Source: CAJQND01 sp051010055 (lineage in GTDB: Bacteria; Pseudomonadota; Alphaproteobacteria; Rhizobiales; CAJQND01). Taken from it: DNA of 19,908 bases. The stretch is taken from NCBI GenBank assembly GCA_051010055.1, contig JBPCVY010000140.1, positions 1-19,908 of the forward strand, given 5' to 3'. Numbering within the stretch: position 1 is the stretch's first letter; the number at the start of each line of letters is the position of its first letter. Shown piece by piece: positions 1 to 8,319 of this stretch. The position numbers were made by a program, and so were the translations under genes. The notes under the pieces were generated by a model, which saw nothing but the letters and a program-made list of their open reading frames with translations, did not search any database and was not told the DNA's origin.

Positions 1-143
1 TGGTGCGTTGGATCATAGGGACGGCGCAAGGAGACAATCTCGATGCCGAGACCCGCCTTCTCCAGTCCTCTGATTTCCTGTGCAATGAAGGTTTCCGAAA
101 GCCGTGGATACCCTTTAAGAACAAATAATACTTTGCCACTCAT
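1..143 (-). CDS. Glycosyltransferase (GT4-like), N-terminal part, cut by the left edge
   Basis: Only the first 47 codons lie in the window. They read MSGKVLFVLKGYPRLSETFI followed by an Ala-Gln-Glu-Ile-Arg stretch. This is the usual opening of family-4 (GT-B fold) glycosyltransferases of the WcaL/colanic-acid type, in which the Ser-Glu-Thr-Phe motif precedes the first helix. Such enzymes move a sugar from a nucleotide-sugar donor to a lipid-linked or surface glycan on the inner face of the membrane. The ATG at 143-141 lies inside the last codons of the preceding glycosyltransferase, giving a 29-nt overlap in another frame, so the two are very probably translated together as the last visible members of the ABC-transporter operon. 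Donor, acceptor and the catalytic C-terminal domain cannot be seen. The family call is good; the substrate is unknown. Confidence 0.75.
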   Translation of the reverse strand, partial: MSGKVLFVLKGYPRLSETFIAQEIRGLEKAGLGIEIVSLRRPYDPTH

Positions 144-1377
144 GTACCGGCTTGCATTCCCCCCTGACGACGCGAAGTTCCGGAGCGGAAGGCTTCTCCA
201 AATGCTTTTCGATGATTTTGCCGATTTTGCTGAGGCCGTCCAGAGGCAAATCACAGTCGATTTCTGAGGGCTTCTTGCGCTTTGGCAGTGCAAGCAGGGC
301 ATCGATGAGCTTTTTGGGATCTTCGGAAGCTTCGGGCAGTAGCATATCGACAACGCCAAGCTCTTCAGCTCTTTTCGCGCGGATGAGTTGCTCTTCACGC
401 GGCAGGGTGCGCGGCACAATCAAGGCGCGCTTGTCGAACGACAATATCTCGCAGAAGGTATTGTATCCCCCCATGCCGACAATCCCGTCAGCCCTGGAGA
501 TGATGTATTCAATGCGGTTGTCGAAATCGATAAGCGATACTTTACCAAGGGCTTCAGCGCGGTGAACGATGGTTTCACGCTCTGATTTCGGAATGAACGG
601 GCCAAGCACCAACACCGCATCGGTAAGGCCGCTTCTGCCGCGTTCATTGTCAAGTTCATAGGCGGCCAGAACAGCATTCATGAGATCGAAGCCGTCGCCG
701 CCGCCACCTGCGGTCACCAGGATGTAGTTTTCAGGCAGGGGGTGAAGCGCTGCTGCTTCATCAGCCGGCAGGGCGCGCTCAAGATAGCCGGTATATGTGA
801 TTTTCTCAGCCAGGCTTTCAGGCACATTCAATCCCGTGAGCGGGTTCCAGAACGAAGGGGGGCCGTAAACCCAGATATCGTCGAAAATGGCGTCAAGCTT
901 GGGAACAATCTCCCGGCGGTCCCACTCAGCCTTCAGGAAACGCGGTGAATCCATTACATCGCGCATGCCGACAACAAGCGTGCAGTCGACTTCCTTGAGA
1001 TAGAGCAGGGTTTCCTCGAGCTCGCCATGAAGGCCAAGGGGTTCCTTATCTACGATGAAGATATCCGGCTTGAAGGTTTCCGCTGTGAGTCGGATGATCG
1101 ACTTGCGCATAGTGAGCGTTTCTTCAAGATCGATATGCTCATCAAGCGATGTGTACTCGCCATTGTGCAGTTTGATGACGCTTGGAACTTTGACAAAATC
1201 CACGCGCGCCTTGAAATCAAACGCACCGGCAATGGGCGAGCCTGACACAATAAGGACATTCAGGCCCTTGAACTGATCAACAAGCGCATGAGCAATGGTC
1301 CGGCATCTTCTGAGATGGCCCAACCCAAAAGTGTCATGGCTGTACATAAGGATACGCGCATTATCCAGCCGCTTCAT
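115..1377 (-). CDS. Predicted glycosyltransferase, COG4671 / GT28-like
   Basis: About 420 residues of GT-B type. Near the N-terminus is the HDTFGLGHLRRC motif, with the Gly-rich loop of MurG-like and GT28-like enzymes. A second Gly-rich block (TAGGGGDGFDL) opens the C-terminal nucleotide-sugar domain, followed by a GIVGMGGYNTFCEIL donor-binding motif and a PRTLPREEQLIRAKRAEELG segment typical of MurG/UGT-like folds. No signal peptide or membrane helix is apparent, so it is likely cytoplasmic or membrane-peripheral. The reading frame is open to an ATG at 1398, but the ATG at 1377 has a GAGG Shine-Dalgarno 8 nt upstream and begins directly at the conserved MKRLDNARILMYSHD stretch, so I chose it. 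It lies 78 nt after the OppC-type permease and overlaps the next glycosyltransferase by 29 nt. It probably modifies a glycan or glycolipid whose building block may relate to the transporter, which is inference. Confidence 0.8.
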   Translation of the reverse strand: MKRLDNARILMYSHDTFGLGHLRRCRTIAHALVDQFKGLNVLIVSGSPIAGAFDFKARVDFVKVPSVIKLHNGEYTSLDEHIDLEETLTMRKSIIRLTAETFKPDIFIVDKEPLGLHGELEETLLYLKEVDCTLVVGMRDVMDSPRFLKAEWDRREIVPKLDAIFDDIWVYGPPSFWNPLTGLNVPESLAEKITYTGYLERALPADEAAALHPLPENYILVTAGGGGDGFDLMNAVLAAYELDNERGRSGLTDAVLVLGPFIPKSERETIVHRAEALGKVSLIDFDNRIEYIISRADGIVGMGGYNTFCEILSFDKRALIVPRTLPREEQLIRAKRAEELGVVDMLLPEASEDPKKLIDALLALPKRKKPSEIDCDLPLDGLSKIGKIIEKHLEKPSAPELRVVRGECKPVHEWQSIICS

Positions 1378-1383
1378 GTCTGC

Positions 1384-1387
1384 ATCC
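1384..1387 (-). promoter_or_regulatory. Ribosome binding site deciding the glycosyltransferase start
   Basis: On the minus strand GAGG is followed 8 nt later by ATG at 1377-1375. The upstream in-frame ATG at 1398 has no comparable purine-rich site. This favours the shorter, 420-residue protein. Confidence 0.4.
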
Positions 1388-1455
1388 TCGCTACTCATTA
1401 CAACTCAATACTCAATGTGCCGGGGGTCGTCTCAGTTTCCCGGCGATAGTCGGTA

Positions 1456-2646
1456 CTACTTATATGGATCGGCAGCATCGCGCATTCCATCACCCATAAA
1501 GTTGAATGCGAGAATAACCAAAATCACCGGCACAACAGGAAGCATCAGCCAGGGATAAAGCGCTACCACGTTAATGTTCTGTGCTTCGGCCAGCAACACT
1601 CCCCAACTGGTGATTGGCGGCCTGAGGCCTAGTCCCAAAAAGCTCAACGCCGTCTCGCCCAGCACCATTGTGGGTATGGAAATGGTTGCCGAAGCAATGA
1701 GGTGGCTCAAGAAGCCGGGCACCATGTGGCGCGAGATGATGCGGCCGGTCTTGGCCCCCATCAGTTGTGCGGCGAGCACATAATCTTCCTCGCGCAGCGA
1801 TAACAGCTTCGATCGCACTGCGCGCGCAAGCCCGGTCCAGTCCAAAAGCGCCAATATGAGGGTGATGCCGAAATAAATCACAAGGGGCGACCATGTCACC
1901 GGCATTATGGCGGCCAGGGCAAGCCACAACGGGATCGACGGCAGCGATTGAAGAACCTCAATGACCCTTTGGGTTATGAGGTCGAATATGCCCCCATAAT
2001 ATCCGGCAAGCCCGCCAATAACGATTCCCAGTATGAAGCTGATGGTGATGCCGATAAGCCCGATTGTCAGTGATATTCGCGCCCCCATTATAATGCGCGA
2101 TAACATATCCCGGCCCAGCCTGTCGGTTCCCAGAAGGAACATCGGCCCACCTATGGGTGGGCAGACGAAATGGAAATCCATCTCAATCGCCCCCCAGAAC
2201 TTGTACGTATCGCCCCGGCAGAAAAAGCGGATGGGTAGAACCTCATCGCTGTTTTCGGTGTACTCGCGTTTCAGGGTTTCCATGTTAAGCCGGTAGCTGA
2301 GGCCATAGACGAACGGGCCCTTGAAACTGCCTTCATGGAACAGGTGAACGCTTTGCGGCGGCGTGAACACGAAATTGGTGTGGCGGGTGTGAAGGTTATA
2401 GGGCGCCAGCATTTCGCTGATCAGGATTGAGCCATAGAGGATGGCGAGAAACACCGCTGAAATGACTGCGATTTTGTGTTGTTTGAATTTCCACCACATC
2501 AGCTTCCATTGCGATGCCAGGTAGACCTTTTCTTGCGCCGGGGTGAGCTTTTCGATGGAGCGCGGATCAAACGGGGCATCGGAAACATAATGGCCCAGTG
2601 CTGCGCCCGGCTCGGGAAGCGGCGAAGTAACCTTTTTGCTGCTCAT
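1456..2646 (-). CDS. ABC transporter permease, OppC/DppC type with long periplasmic insertion
   Basis: A 396-residue inner-membrane permease of the oligopeptide/nickel class (BPD_transp_1 domain). A cytoplasmic N-terminal extension (about 1-58) precedes the first membrane helix (about 59-80). A periplasmic segment of roughly 100 residues follows (about 81-170) and carries two cysteines, C143 and C162. The conserved LLGTDRLGRDMLSR stretch of OppC proteins is at 171-184, and the remaining helices run from about 188 to 385. The EAA coupling loop, with the Ala-Ala-x-x-x-Gly core, is at about 289-308, where the ATPase docks. Ordinary OppC proteins have a shorter first periplasmic loop; the YejE/microcin C-like subgroup is also extended. 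The start overlaps the OppB stop by 4 nt (ATGA), so translation is coupled. It forms the channel with the preceding permease. Confidence 0.9.
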   Translation of the reverse strand: MSSKKVTSPLPEPGAALGHYVSDAPFDPRSIEKLTPAQEKVYLASQWKLMWWKFKQHKIAVISAVFLAILYGSILISEMLAPYNLHTRHTNFVFTPPQSVHLFHEGSFKGPFVYGLSYRLNMETLKREYTENSDEVLPIRFFCRGDTYKFWGAIEMDFHFVCPPIGGPMFLLGTDRLGRDMLSRIIMGARISLTIGLIGITISFILGIVIGGLAGYYGGIFDLITQRVIEVLQSLPSIPLWLALAAIMPVTWSPLVIYFGITLILALLDWTGLARAVRSKLLSLREEDYVLAAQLMGAKTGRIISRHMVPGFLSHLIASATISIPTMVLGETALSFLGLGLRPPITSWGVLLAEAQNINVVALYPWLMLPVVPVILVILAFNFMGDGMRDAADPYK

Positions 2647-3641
2647 CGCGTCGCACCTCCAGCAAGTCTGATGCGCGGATCAAGCATTGCCAGCGCGATG
2701 TCTGAAATGAGCACCCCGACAACGGTGAGCGTTGCCAGGAACATGAGGAACGAGCCGGCCAGGTACATATCCTGGCTCTGCAGGGCAGCAATAAGAAGCG
2801 GACCGGTTGTTTCAAGGGACAAGACCACCGCGACAATTTCAGCGCCGGAGATGATTGCCGGCAGGATTGAGCCGATATCGGAGATGAAGAAGTTCAACGA
2901 CATGCGCAGGGGATACTTCACCAGGGCCTTGAATGGGTGCAAACCCTTCGCCTTGGCAGTGATAACATATTGCTTTTGCAGCTCATCAAGCAAATTGGCC
3001 CGCAGCCTGCGTATCATACCGGCGGTGCCAGATGTACCGATCACAATGACCGGTATCCATAGGTGTTCAAGGATGGACTTGAACTTATCCCAGCTCATGG
3101 GCTCGTTGAGATATTGAGGATCCATCAGGTGGCCGATAGATGTGCCGAACCAGATTTTCGCCAGGTAGGTCAGTACCAGCGCCAGCAGGAAGTTTGGCGT
3201 GGCAAGCCCGATAAGGCCGAGGAAAGTCAGGCCATAATCACCCCAGCTATACTGATGCGTGGCTGAGTAGATGCCGATCGGGAATGCGATGACCCAAGTA
3301 AAGATAATCGTTGTAAACGACACCAGGATGGTGAGCCACAACCTGTCGCCGACAACATCGCTGACCGGCAATTGATATTCGAACGAATAGCCGAAATCCC
3401 CCTGTACGAAGCCCCATAGCCAGGAGAAGTAGCGCTCCAAAACAGGCTTGTCGAAACCATATTCCTTGCGCAGGAAGTCGATATGCGCCTGATCAACGGA
3501 TTCGCCTTGCGCCTTCAACTCGGAAATATAGCTTTCCAGGTAGTCACCCGGCGGCAATTCAATGATGGCAAAGATGAACGCCGACGCCATCAACAGCGTC
3601 GGGATCATGATAACTATGCGCCTGAGAATATAGACAAGCAC
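2643..3641 (-). CDS. ABC transporter permease, OppB/DppB type
   Basis: A 332-residue integral membrane protein of the OppB family. The N-terminus MLVYILRRIVIMIPTLL forms helix 1 and is typical of OppB/DppB/YejB. The EAA cytoplasmic loop (YVITAKAKGLHPFKALVKYP) lies in the second half, and the C-terminus LAMLDPRIRL is also characteristic. It pairs with the OppC-type subunit to form the translocation path of an importer. The start codon is GTG at 3641-3639, 6 nt after the binding-protein stop. A G-rich Shine-Dalgarno (AAAGGGGGG) spans the end of the binding-protein gene about 9 nt upstream, so ribosomes finishing that gene probably reinitiate here. The stop overlaps the next permease start. Substrate cannot be read from this subunit. 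Confidence 0.92.
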   Translation of the reverse strand: MLVYILRRIVIMIPTLLMASAFIFAIIELPPGDYLESYISELKAQGESVDQAHIDFLRKEYGFDKPVLERYFSWLWGFVQGDFGYSFEYQLPVSDVVGDRLWLTILVSFTTIIFTWVIAFPIGIYSATHQYSWGDYGLTFLGLIGLATPNFLLALVLTYLAKIWFGTSIGHLMDPQYLNEPMSWDKFKSILEHLWIPVIVIGTSGTAGMIRRLRANLLDELQKQYVITAKAKGLHPFKALVKYPLRMSLNFFISDIGSILPAIISGAEIVAVVLSLETTGPLLIAALQSQDMYLAGSFLMFLATLTVVGVLISDIALAMLDPRIRLAGGATR

Positions 3642-3647
3642 CCTGGT

Positions 3648-5552
3648 CTACCCCCCTTTGCTTTCATCAAGCCAGAAGGTGTCCATATTGTATATGCCGA
3701 AATAGGCGCCCGGATTGTAGTTGAAGAACCCTTTTTCAGGCAGATTTTGCAGTTTTGATGTCGCGACAATCGGCTGGAACGTGGTGTTGACGATACCGAT
3801 GGTAAACATCTGGTCGGCGTGCATCTTCAGCATTTCATGCCAGATTTGCTCGCGTTCGTTGGGGTCGGTGGAGTTGAACCACTTCTTGTAGAGTTCCAGC
3901 AAGTTTTTGACATCGTCCATTTCAGGCGGGTGGCCAACTTTGCCGCTCGATTCATAGTGCTGGCCCCATTGCGCCCACTGCAAATGCTCCATATCGGTTG
4001 GCGCCAGTTCTTTCGGCGTCATCTGGGCTGTGGGAATGGCGTTATCGAGCCCCTGGAACACGGACATGATGGTATCGCCGGATCGCACGCGCTTGCGGAA
4101 CACATCGCGCTGGGTTGCGCGGGTGAACAGCTTTATGCCGGCCTTCTCCCAGCTTTCACGGATAAGCTCCAAAACATCACTTTCTTCAGTGCTTTCACCG
4201 GCTGTTTCGACAATTATTTCCGCGACACGGCCATCGGGCAAAAGCCGGATGCCATCTGAGTTGCGCTTGTCGAGGCCAGCTTCATCAAGAAGTTTGTTGG
4301 CCAGTTTCAGGTCGTACTGAATCCACGAGGTTTGATATTCGTCCTTGAACAGCGGGCTGTTGGCCAGAACCGTGTTGTTGCTGGGTTTGGCAAGCCCATA
4401 ATAAACCGCCTGGTTGATTTCATCGCGATTGATCGCCAGCGACAATGCGCGTCTTACCCGCACGTCGCGGAAGAGATTGCGCCAGGTCTCGTCCTTGGCA
4501 ATTAAGTTAGGATAAAGCGCAATCTGGGCGCCTTTTGCGGTTTCCCATAGGTGGACCTTGAAATTGTATTTTTCCGCGTTGGCGCGCAGGAAGGTGTAGT
4601 TATCAAAGCGCAAGTAGCGGGCCTGCAGGTCGGATTCGCCGGTGCCGGTTTTCGACGGGATCAAAGATGTTGAACCAAGTCCAATGACAACGTCATCAAT
4701 ATAAGGCAGTTGCTGGCCCTTGCTGTCGACGCGATGGAAAAACGCATTGCGTGTAAAGATGAACTGGTCCGCTGGCGGTTTGGTTGAATTGCGCCAGGGC
4801 TGCAATGTCGGCAGGTTTGGATTTTCCGGGCGGTACTGGCGGCCAAGGCGGCGGTGCATGGAGGCCCAATTGCGCTGCTTGTATTTTTTCACTTCCTCTG
4901 CAAGTTCGTCCGCTGGGCGGTACTTCTCATGGAATTGCTTCATATAGTGCGCGGCAATATAAACATAGAGCGGGCGCGCTGCTGCTATTGCTGAGAGGAA
5001 TGTGGGGTTTGGTGTCGAGAAGGTGTAGCGCACTGTATGTGTGTCAATGACTTCAAACTTTGGCTGTTCACCATTGACAAGCAATTCGCGGGGAACGCCG
5101 CCGGGAGCCAGTTGATCGTTATTGGCAAGGTCTTCCCACCAATAGCGGAAATCTTCTGAGGTGAACGGGTGGCCATCTGACCATTTGTGTCCGGGCCGGA
5201 TGTGGAACGTGAAGATACGGCCTTCTTCAACATCCACGGCCTTCAGAATATCAGGCTTCAAGTTCAAGTCCTGATCATAGCGCACAAGCCGCGCATAGCC
5301 GTAAACGGTCATCATGCGGATGTCTTTTTGCTTGCCGAGCAAGGTGCGGATGCGCCCGCCATGGCGGCCAACTTCCTTGCCAATCGCCTTTAGATCGACA
5401 ACCAGCGGTTCGGAAGGAAGCCGCTCGCTGACAGGCGGTAGTTCACCGGCCTTAACGGCTGCTTCAAGGCTTGGCGTTTCTACGGGTTCAGCTGCCAGCG
5501 CAATGGGTGTCAAAATAAACGATAAAAACAATGCGAATAAAATGCGGGTCAT
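3648..5552 (-). CDS. Periplasmic substrate-binding protein, SBP_bac_5 (OppA/DppA class)
   Basis: A 634-residue solute-binding protein with a Sec signal peptide (MTRILFALFLSFILTPIALA, cleavage expected near A20/A21). After an N-terminal block containing ELPPVSERLPSEPLVV and a His-Gly-Gly-Arg segment seen in this extended subgroup, the type-5 fold begins near residue 80. It shows the FHIRPGHKWSDGHPFTSEDF signature of the family at about 116-135. The segment FRDVRVRRALSLAINRDEIN is the second hallmark of OppA/DppA proteins. At 634 residues it is longer than typical DppA (about 535) and in the range of the long YejA/AgpA-like members. It delivers its ligand to the two permeases. The ATG overlaps the ATPase stop by 4 nt. 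Members of this class bind peptides, glycosides or opines, so the ligand is open; the neighbouring glycosyltransferases make a sugar-containing ligand plausible but unproven. Confidence 0.92.
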   Translation of the reverse strand: MTRILFALFLSFILTPIALAAEPVETPSLEAAVKAGELPPVSERLPSEPLVVDLKAIGKEVGRHGGRIRTLLGKQKDIRMMTVYGYARLVRYDQDLNLKPDILKAVDVEEGRIFTFHIRPGHKWSDGHPFTSEDFRYWWEDLANNDQLAPGGVPRELLVNGEQPKFEVIDTHTVRYTFSTPNPTFLSAIAAARPLYVYIAAHYMKQFHEKYRPADELAEEVKKYKQRNWASMHRRLGRQYRPENPNLPTLQPWRNSTKPPADQFIFTRNAFFHRVDSKGQQLPYIDDVVIGLGSTSLIPSKTGTGESDLQARYLRFDNYTFLRANAEKYNFKVHLWETAKGAQIALYPNLIAKDETWRNLFRDVRVRRALSLAINRDEINQAVYYGLAKPSNNTVLANSPLFKDEYQTSWIQYDLKLANKLLDEAGLDKRNSDGIRLLPDGRVAEIIVETAGESTEESDVLELIRESWEKAGIKLFTRATQRDVFRKRVRSGDTIMSVFQGLDNAIPTAQMTPKELAPTDMEHLQWAQWGQHYESSGKVGHPPEMDDVKNLLELYKKWFNSTDPNEREQIWHEMLKMHADQMFTIGIVNTTFQPIVATSKLQNLPEKGFFNYNPGAYFGIYNMDTFWLDESKGG

Positions 5553-7441
5553 GCGTGTAACTCCCCAGCTTGAGTTTTTGAATTGACAAGCACCGTGTGT
5601 TCTTCACCCAGTTCCAGGTGGATCATCTCCGGTGCATCTTCAGATGCGTTGAATTTTGGTCCCCACACTTGCGTGTTCGATGCTCCGCCCGCATTGATGG
5701 CGTCGAAATCGAGCGGGCGCGACAGATCGGGGTAGGGAACCGCTTTCAGCAAGGCGCGGGTGTAGGGGTGGACGGGATCGCGGAACAGCACTTCGCGCGG
5801 CGCCACCTCAACAAGCTTACCGCGGCACATCACGGCAATGCGGTCGGCGATATAATCGACAACCGCAAGATTGTGAGAAATAAACAGGTATGTAAGTCCA
5901 AGGTCTTTTTGCAGATCTTGAAGAAGGTTCAAAATCTGCGCCTGAACCGAAACATCAAGGGCCGATACAGGTTCGTCGCAAATCAGCAAATCGGGTTTAA
6001 GAGCAAGCGCGCGGGCGATGCCTATGCGCTGGCGCTGTCCGCCTGAGAATGAGTGGGGGTAACGGTTCAAAAATCGCGGGTCGAGACCAACAACGCGCAT
6101 CAACTCGGTAACTGTTTCCAGCCGCTCAGCTTCATTCCCAATGCCATGGATGACAAGCGGTTCGCGCAAGATATTGAGAACGGTCATGCGCGGCGATAAT
6201 GAAGAGAAAGGGTCCTGAAACACCATCTGGATACGTGGGCGGAAGGCTTGCAACACATCTCCTTGCAGCGCCAGAACATCAACTGGCCCTGAACCATTGT
6301 CGAACGTAACTTCGCCCTCGTCCGGGGTAACCGCGCGCATGATCATTTTAGACACGGTGGTTTTGCCGCACCCACTTTCGCCAACCAGGCCAAGGCACTC
6401 ACCTGGTCTGATGGCGAAGCTCACATCATCAACGGCAACCACCTTATTTTCTGTGTTGTCGCGGAAAAACCCGCCTTTGCGCGTGGTAAACGCCTTGCGC
6501 AAATGGGAGATGGAAAGAAGCGGTTCTTCGTGGCCGGCGACAATTTCCTTGCGGCCAAGGGCGGGGCCGATTTCGTAGGCCACGTCGCGCAACGATACCA
6601 GCCTCTCACCTGGCTTCATGTCGAAATGCGGCACCGCGTGCAATAGCGCCTGCAGATAGGGGTGCTTGGAGTCGTTGAAGATTTTCTCGACGGGCCCGGC
6701 CTCCATAACCTCGCCGTGGTAGACCACAACCACTTCATCGGCCATGTTAGCAACCACACCCAGATCGTGGGTGATGAGCAGCACCGCCATGTTGAGCTTT
6801 TCCTGAAGCTCCTTGAGCTGGTTCAGAACCTGCGCCTGAACGGTAACGTCCAGAGCGGTGGTGGGCTCATCGGCAATCAGAAGCGCAGGGCGGCAAATCA
6901 GCGCCATGGCGATCATTGCCCGCTGGCGAAGCCCTCCTGAAAGCTCAAACGGATACATATCATAGGCGCGATGCGGGTCGGGAAATCCAACGAGGTCGAG
7001 CATTTCCTCGGTTGTGCCGCGCGCTTCACCCTTTTCAACTGTGTGGTGAAGGGTCAATGCCTCTTCGATTTGGTTGCCAATTGTGTGAAGCGGTGACAGC
7101 GACGTCATCGGTTCCTGAAAGATCATCGAGATGCGCGCACCACGCAACTCACGCATGTCTTCGCCATCGCGATCCAGGGATGCGATGTCGATGGGCGTGC
7201 CGTCACCTTGCGGGTCGTTGAACATTATCTTCCCGCCGACGATTGAGGCCGGTTTTGGAAGAATGCCCAAGATGGCCTGGGCGGTTACAGATTTTCCCGA
7301 CCCGGACTCGCCAACGAGCGCCACAATGGAGCCTGGACGAATGCGGAAACTGATGCCGCGGACAACCTCCATAAGGTTGCCCTGCAACGTGAATGCGACG
7401 CGCAGGTCTTCAACGCGTATAAGATCCTTCCCTGAGGTCAT
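5549..7441 (-). CDS. Tandem ATP-binding subunit of an Opp-type ABC importer (OppD-OppF fusion)
   Basis: A 630-residue protein with two complete ABC ATPase domains in one chain, the arrangement of YejF/GsiA. Domain 1 has Walker A GESGSGKS (44-51), Q-loop Q109, signature LSGGLRQ (167-173), Walker B ending in E192 and the switch histidine H225. Domain 2 has Walker A GESGCGKT (354-361), Q409, signature FSGGQRQ (465-471), Walker B ending in E490 and H523. After each domain comes the HPY.xALL motif of the oligopeptide/dipeptide C-terminal extension (260-267 and 558-565). All catalytic residues are present, so both sites should hydrolyse ATP to drive import through the two permeases. It is the first gene of the operon; the start is ATG at 7441 with only a weak upstream TGGG. 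Its stop overlaps the binding-protein start. Confidence 0.93.
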   Translation of the reverse strand: MTSGKDLIRVEDLRVAFTLQGNLMEVVRGISFRIRPGSIVALVGESGSGKSVTAQAILGILPKPASIVGGKIMFNDPQGDGTPIDIASLDRDGEDMRELRGARISMIFQEPMTSLSPLHTIGNQIEEALTLHHTVEKGEARGTTEEMLDLVGFPDPHRAYDMYPFELSGGLRQRAMIAMALICRPALLIADEPTTALDVTVQAQVLNQLKELQEKLNMAVLLITHDLGVVANMADEVVVVYHGEVMEAGPVEKIFNDSKHPYLQALLHAVPHFDMKPGERLVSLRDVAYEIGPALGRKEIVAGHEEPLLSISHLRKAFTTRKGGFFRDNTENKVVAVDDVSFAIRPGECLGLVGESGCGKTTVSKMIMRAVTPDEGEVTFDNGSGPVDVLALQGDVLQAFRPRIQMVFQDPFSSLSPRMTVLNILREPLVIHGIGNEAERLETVTELMRVVGLDPRFLNRYPHSFSGGQRQRIGIARALALKPDLLICDEPVSALDVSVQAQILNLLQDLQKDLGLTYLFISHNLAVVDYIADRIAVMCRGKLVEVAPREVLFRDPVHPYTRALLKAVPYPDLSRPLDFDAINAGGASNTQVWGPKFNASEDAPEMIHLELGEEHTVLVNSKTQAGELHA

Positions 7442-7518
7442 CTAAACCCAGCCAATGGCCCCCAAACGTGAGTGTCTCACTCTGCGCCCTCCCGGTGTTT
7501 TCTTGTTTGTTCTAAGTA

Positions 7519-7547
7519 TTCATAAGATGTCGTTGGTTTTGGTGCAA
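7519..7547 (-). promoter_or_regulatory. Possible sigma-70 promoter for the ABC operon
   Basis: On the minus strand TTGCAC (7547-7542) and TATGAA (7524-7519) are separated by exactly 17 nt, upstream of the ATPase start. The match to the consensus boxes is partial. A perfect 5-bp inverted repeat (GAGTG-TCT-CACTC, 7470-7482) lies in the leader between this site and the ATG and could be a small operator or hairpin. I see no convincing terminator after the L,D-transpeptidase gene just upstream, so read-through from that gene is an alternative. Confidence 0.25.
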
Positions 7548-7583
7548 TCAGCTTTGCCATACTTCGAAAATTTTTTTACAAAA

Positions 7584-8036
7584 CTACCACCGTATTATTA
7601 TTCTTGTATTGCTGCGTCCATTGGCACGGATAAGACTAAACAGCCTGGCCGCGTTGCGCGGGTGTAACCGAACGCAGCCATGGGATGCCGGCCTGCCCAG
7701 GCGGCTGACATAGTTGGTGCCGTGGATTGCATATCCCCGGTGGAAGAAAACCGAGTATGGCATCGGCGAATAGTCATACTTGGTGGAATAGTGCATCCGC
7801 TTCAACCATTTCGGCCTGTAAGTGCCTGTTGGGGTGCGGTACCCGCGCCTGCCGGTGGAAACGCGCCAGGAATGCATAAGGCGCCCGTCGCGGTAAACTT
7901 TCATGGTTTTTGCGGATAAATCGACCTTGGCGGTTATGCGCGCTGCCTCGCTTCGTTCGGCTGGCGCAACAAGCGCCAGGCCTGCAAATGCGAGAATGCA
8001 TAAAACCTTGCGAAACACTGGACACGATACAAACAT
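7584..8036 (-). CDS. Secreted L,D-transpeptidase (YkuD domain)
   Basis: A 150-residue exported protein: a signal peptide of about 30 residues ending in an Ala-rich region, then a minimal YkuD domain. The catalytic signature is complete: H105-G106, then S118-H119-G120-C121-V122-R123, where C121 is the acyl-enzyme nucleophile and H119 the general base. The segment TGRRGYRTPTGTYRP (61-75) is the usual substrate-side loop. Such enzymes make 3-3 crosslinks in peptidoglycan or attach proteins to it, in the periplasm. There is no LysM or other wall-binding domain, so the protein is close to the smallest functional form. A strong Shine-Dalgarno (GGGAGG, 7 nt before the ATG) supports the start. It is divergent from the large secreted protein on the plus strand. 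Its exact reaction (crosslinking or protein anchoring) cannot be told from sequence. Confidence 0.9.
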   Translation of the reverse strand: MFVSCPVFRKVLCILAFAGLALVAPAERSEAARITAKVDLSAKTMKVYRDGRLMHSWRVSTGRRGYRTPTGTYRPKWLKRMHYSTKYDYSPMPYSVFFHRGYAIHGTNYVSRLGRPASHGCVRLHPRNAARLFSLIRANGRSNTRIIIRW

Positions 8037-8233
8037 GGCGGAACCTCCCGTTTGCGCCAGTTGACAATTTTTCCGCCACTCTCACCTTTCACTATTGCAA
8101 AGTTGAAGACATCAGGCAAACCGTAGAAAGCAATCAAACAGTCGTAATTTTAAAATGCGCCCGATTTACACAATTAATCGCCGTAGGTTGGTCAATAAAT
8201 TGCTTTCACCGCTATGCAGAAAATATCTTTATA

Positions 8234-8262
8234 TTGACACAAAAACATATTTAGACTTTCTC
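8234..8262 (+). promoter_or_regulatory. Possible promoter for the large repeat protein
   Basis: A perfect -35 hexamer TTGACA (8234-8239) is followed, after 17 nt, by TTTCTC, a poor -10 match. If used, transcription would start near 8269 and the whole hairpin at 8286-8319 would lie in the mRNA leader. The -10 weakness leaves this tentative. Confidence 0.25.
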
Positions 8263-8285
8263 CTGAAAAGAACAATTACAAATCC

Positions 8286-8319
8286 GTGCCGCCAGAGTGG
8301 TATTGTTTACCGGCGGCAC
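8286..8319 (+). promoter_or_regulatory. Leader hairpin directly upstream of the ribosome binding site
   Basis: GTGCCGCC (8286-8293) pairs perfectly with GGCGGCAC (8312-8319). Inside it GGTA (8299-8302) pairs with TACC (8308-8311), stacking on the right arm, leaving a 5-nt bulge on the left and a TTGTT loop. The Shine-Dalgarno GGGGAG starts only 4 nt after the stem. No U-tract follows, so it is not a classical terminator. It may affect mRNA stability or ribosome access, or be a protein-binding palindrome. Confidence 0.5.

Noticed and set aside
2476..3117. 213-codon open frame on the plus strand
   Set aside because: It lies antisense to both ABC permeases, which have strong family matches; the translation has no domain-like pattern, so it is a shadow frame.
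7561..7583. Terminator after the L,D-transpeptidase gene
   Set aside because: The T-run and A-run here form only an AT-rich imperfect palindrome without a GC stem.
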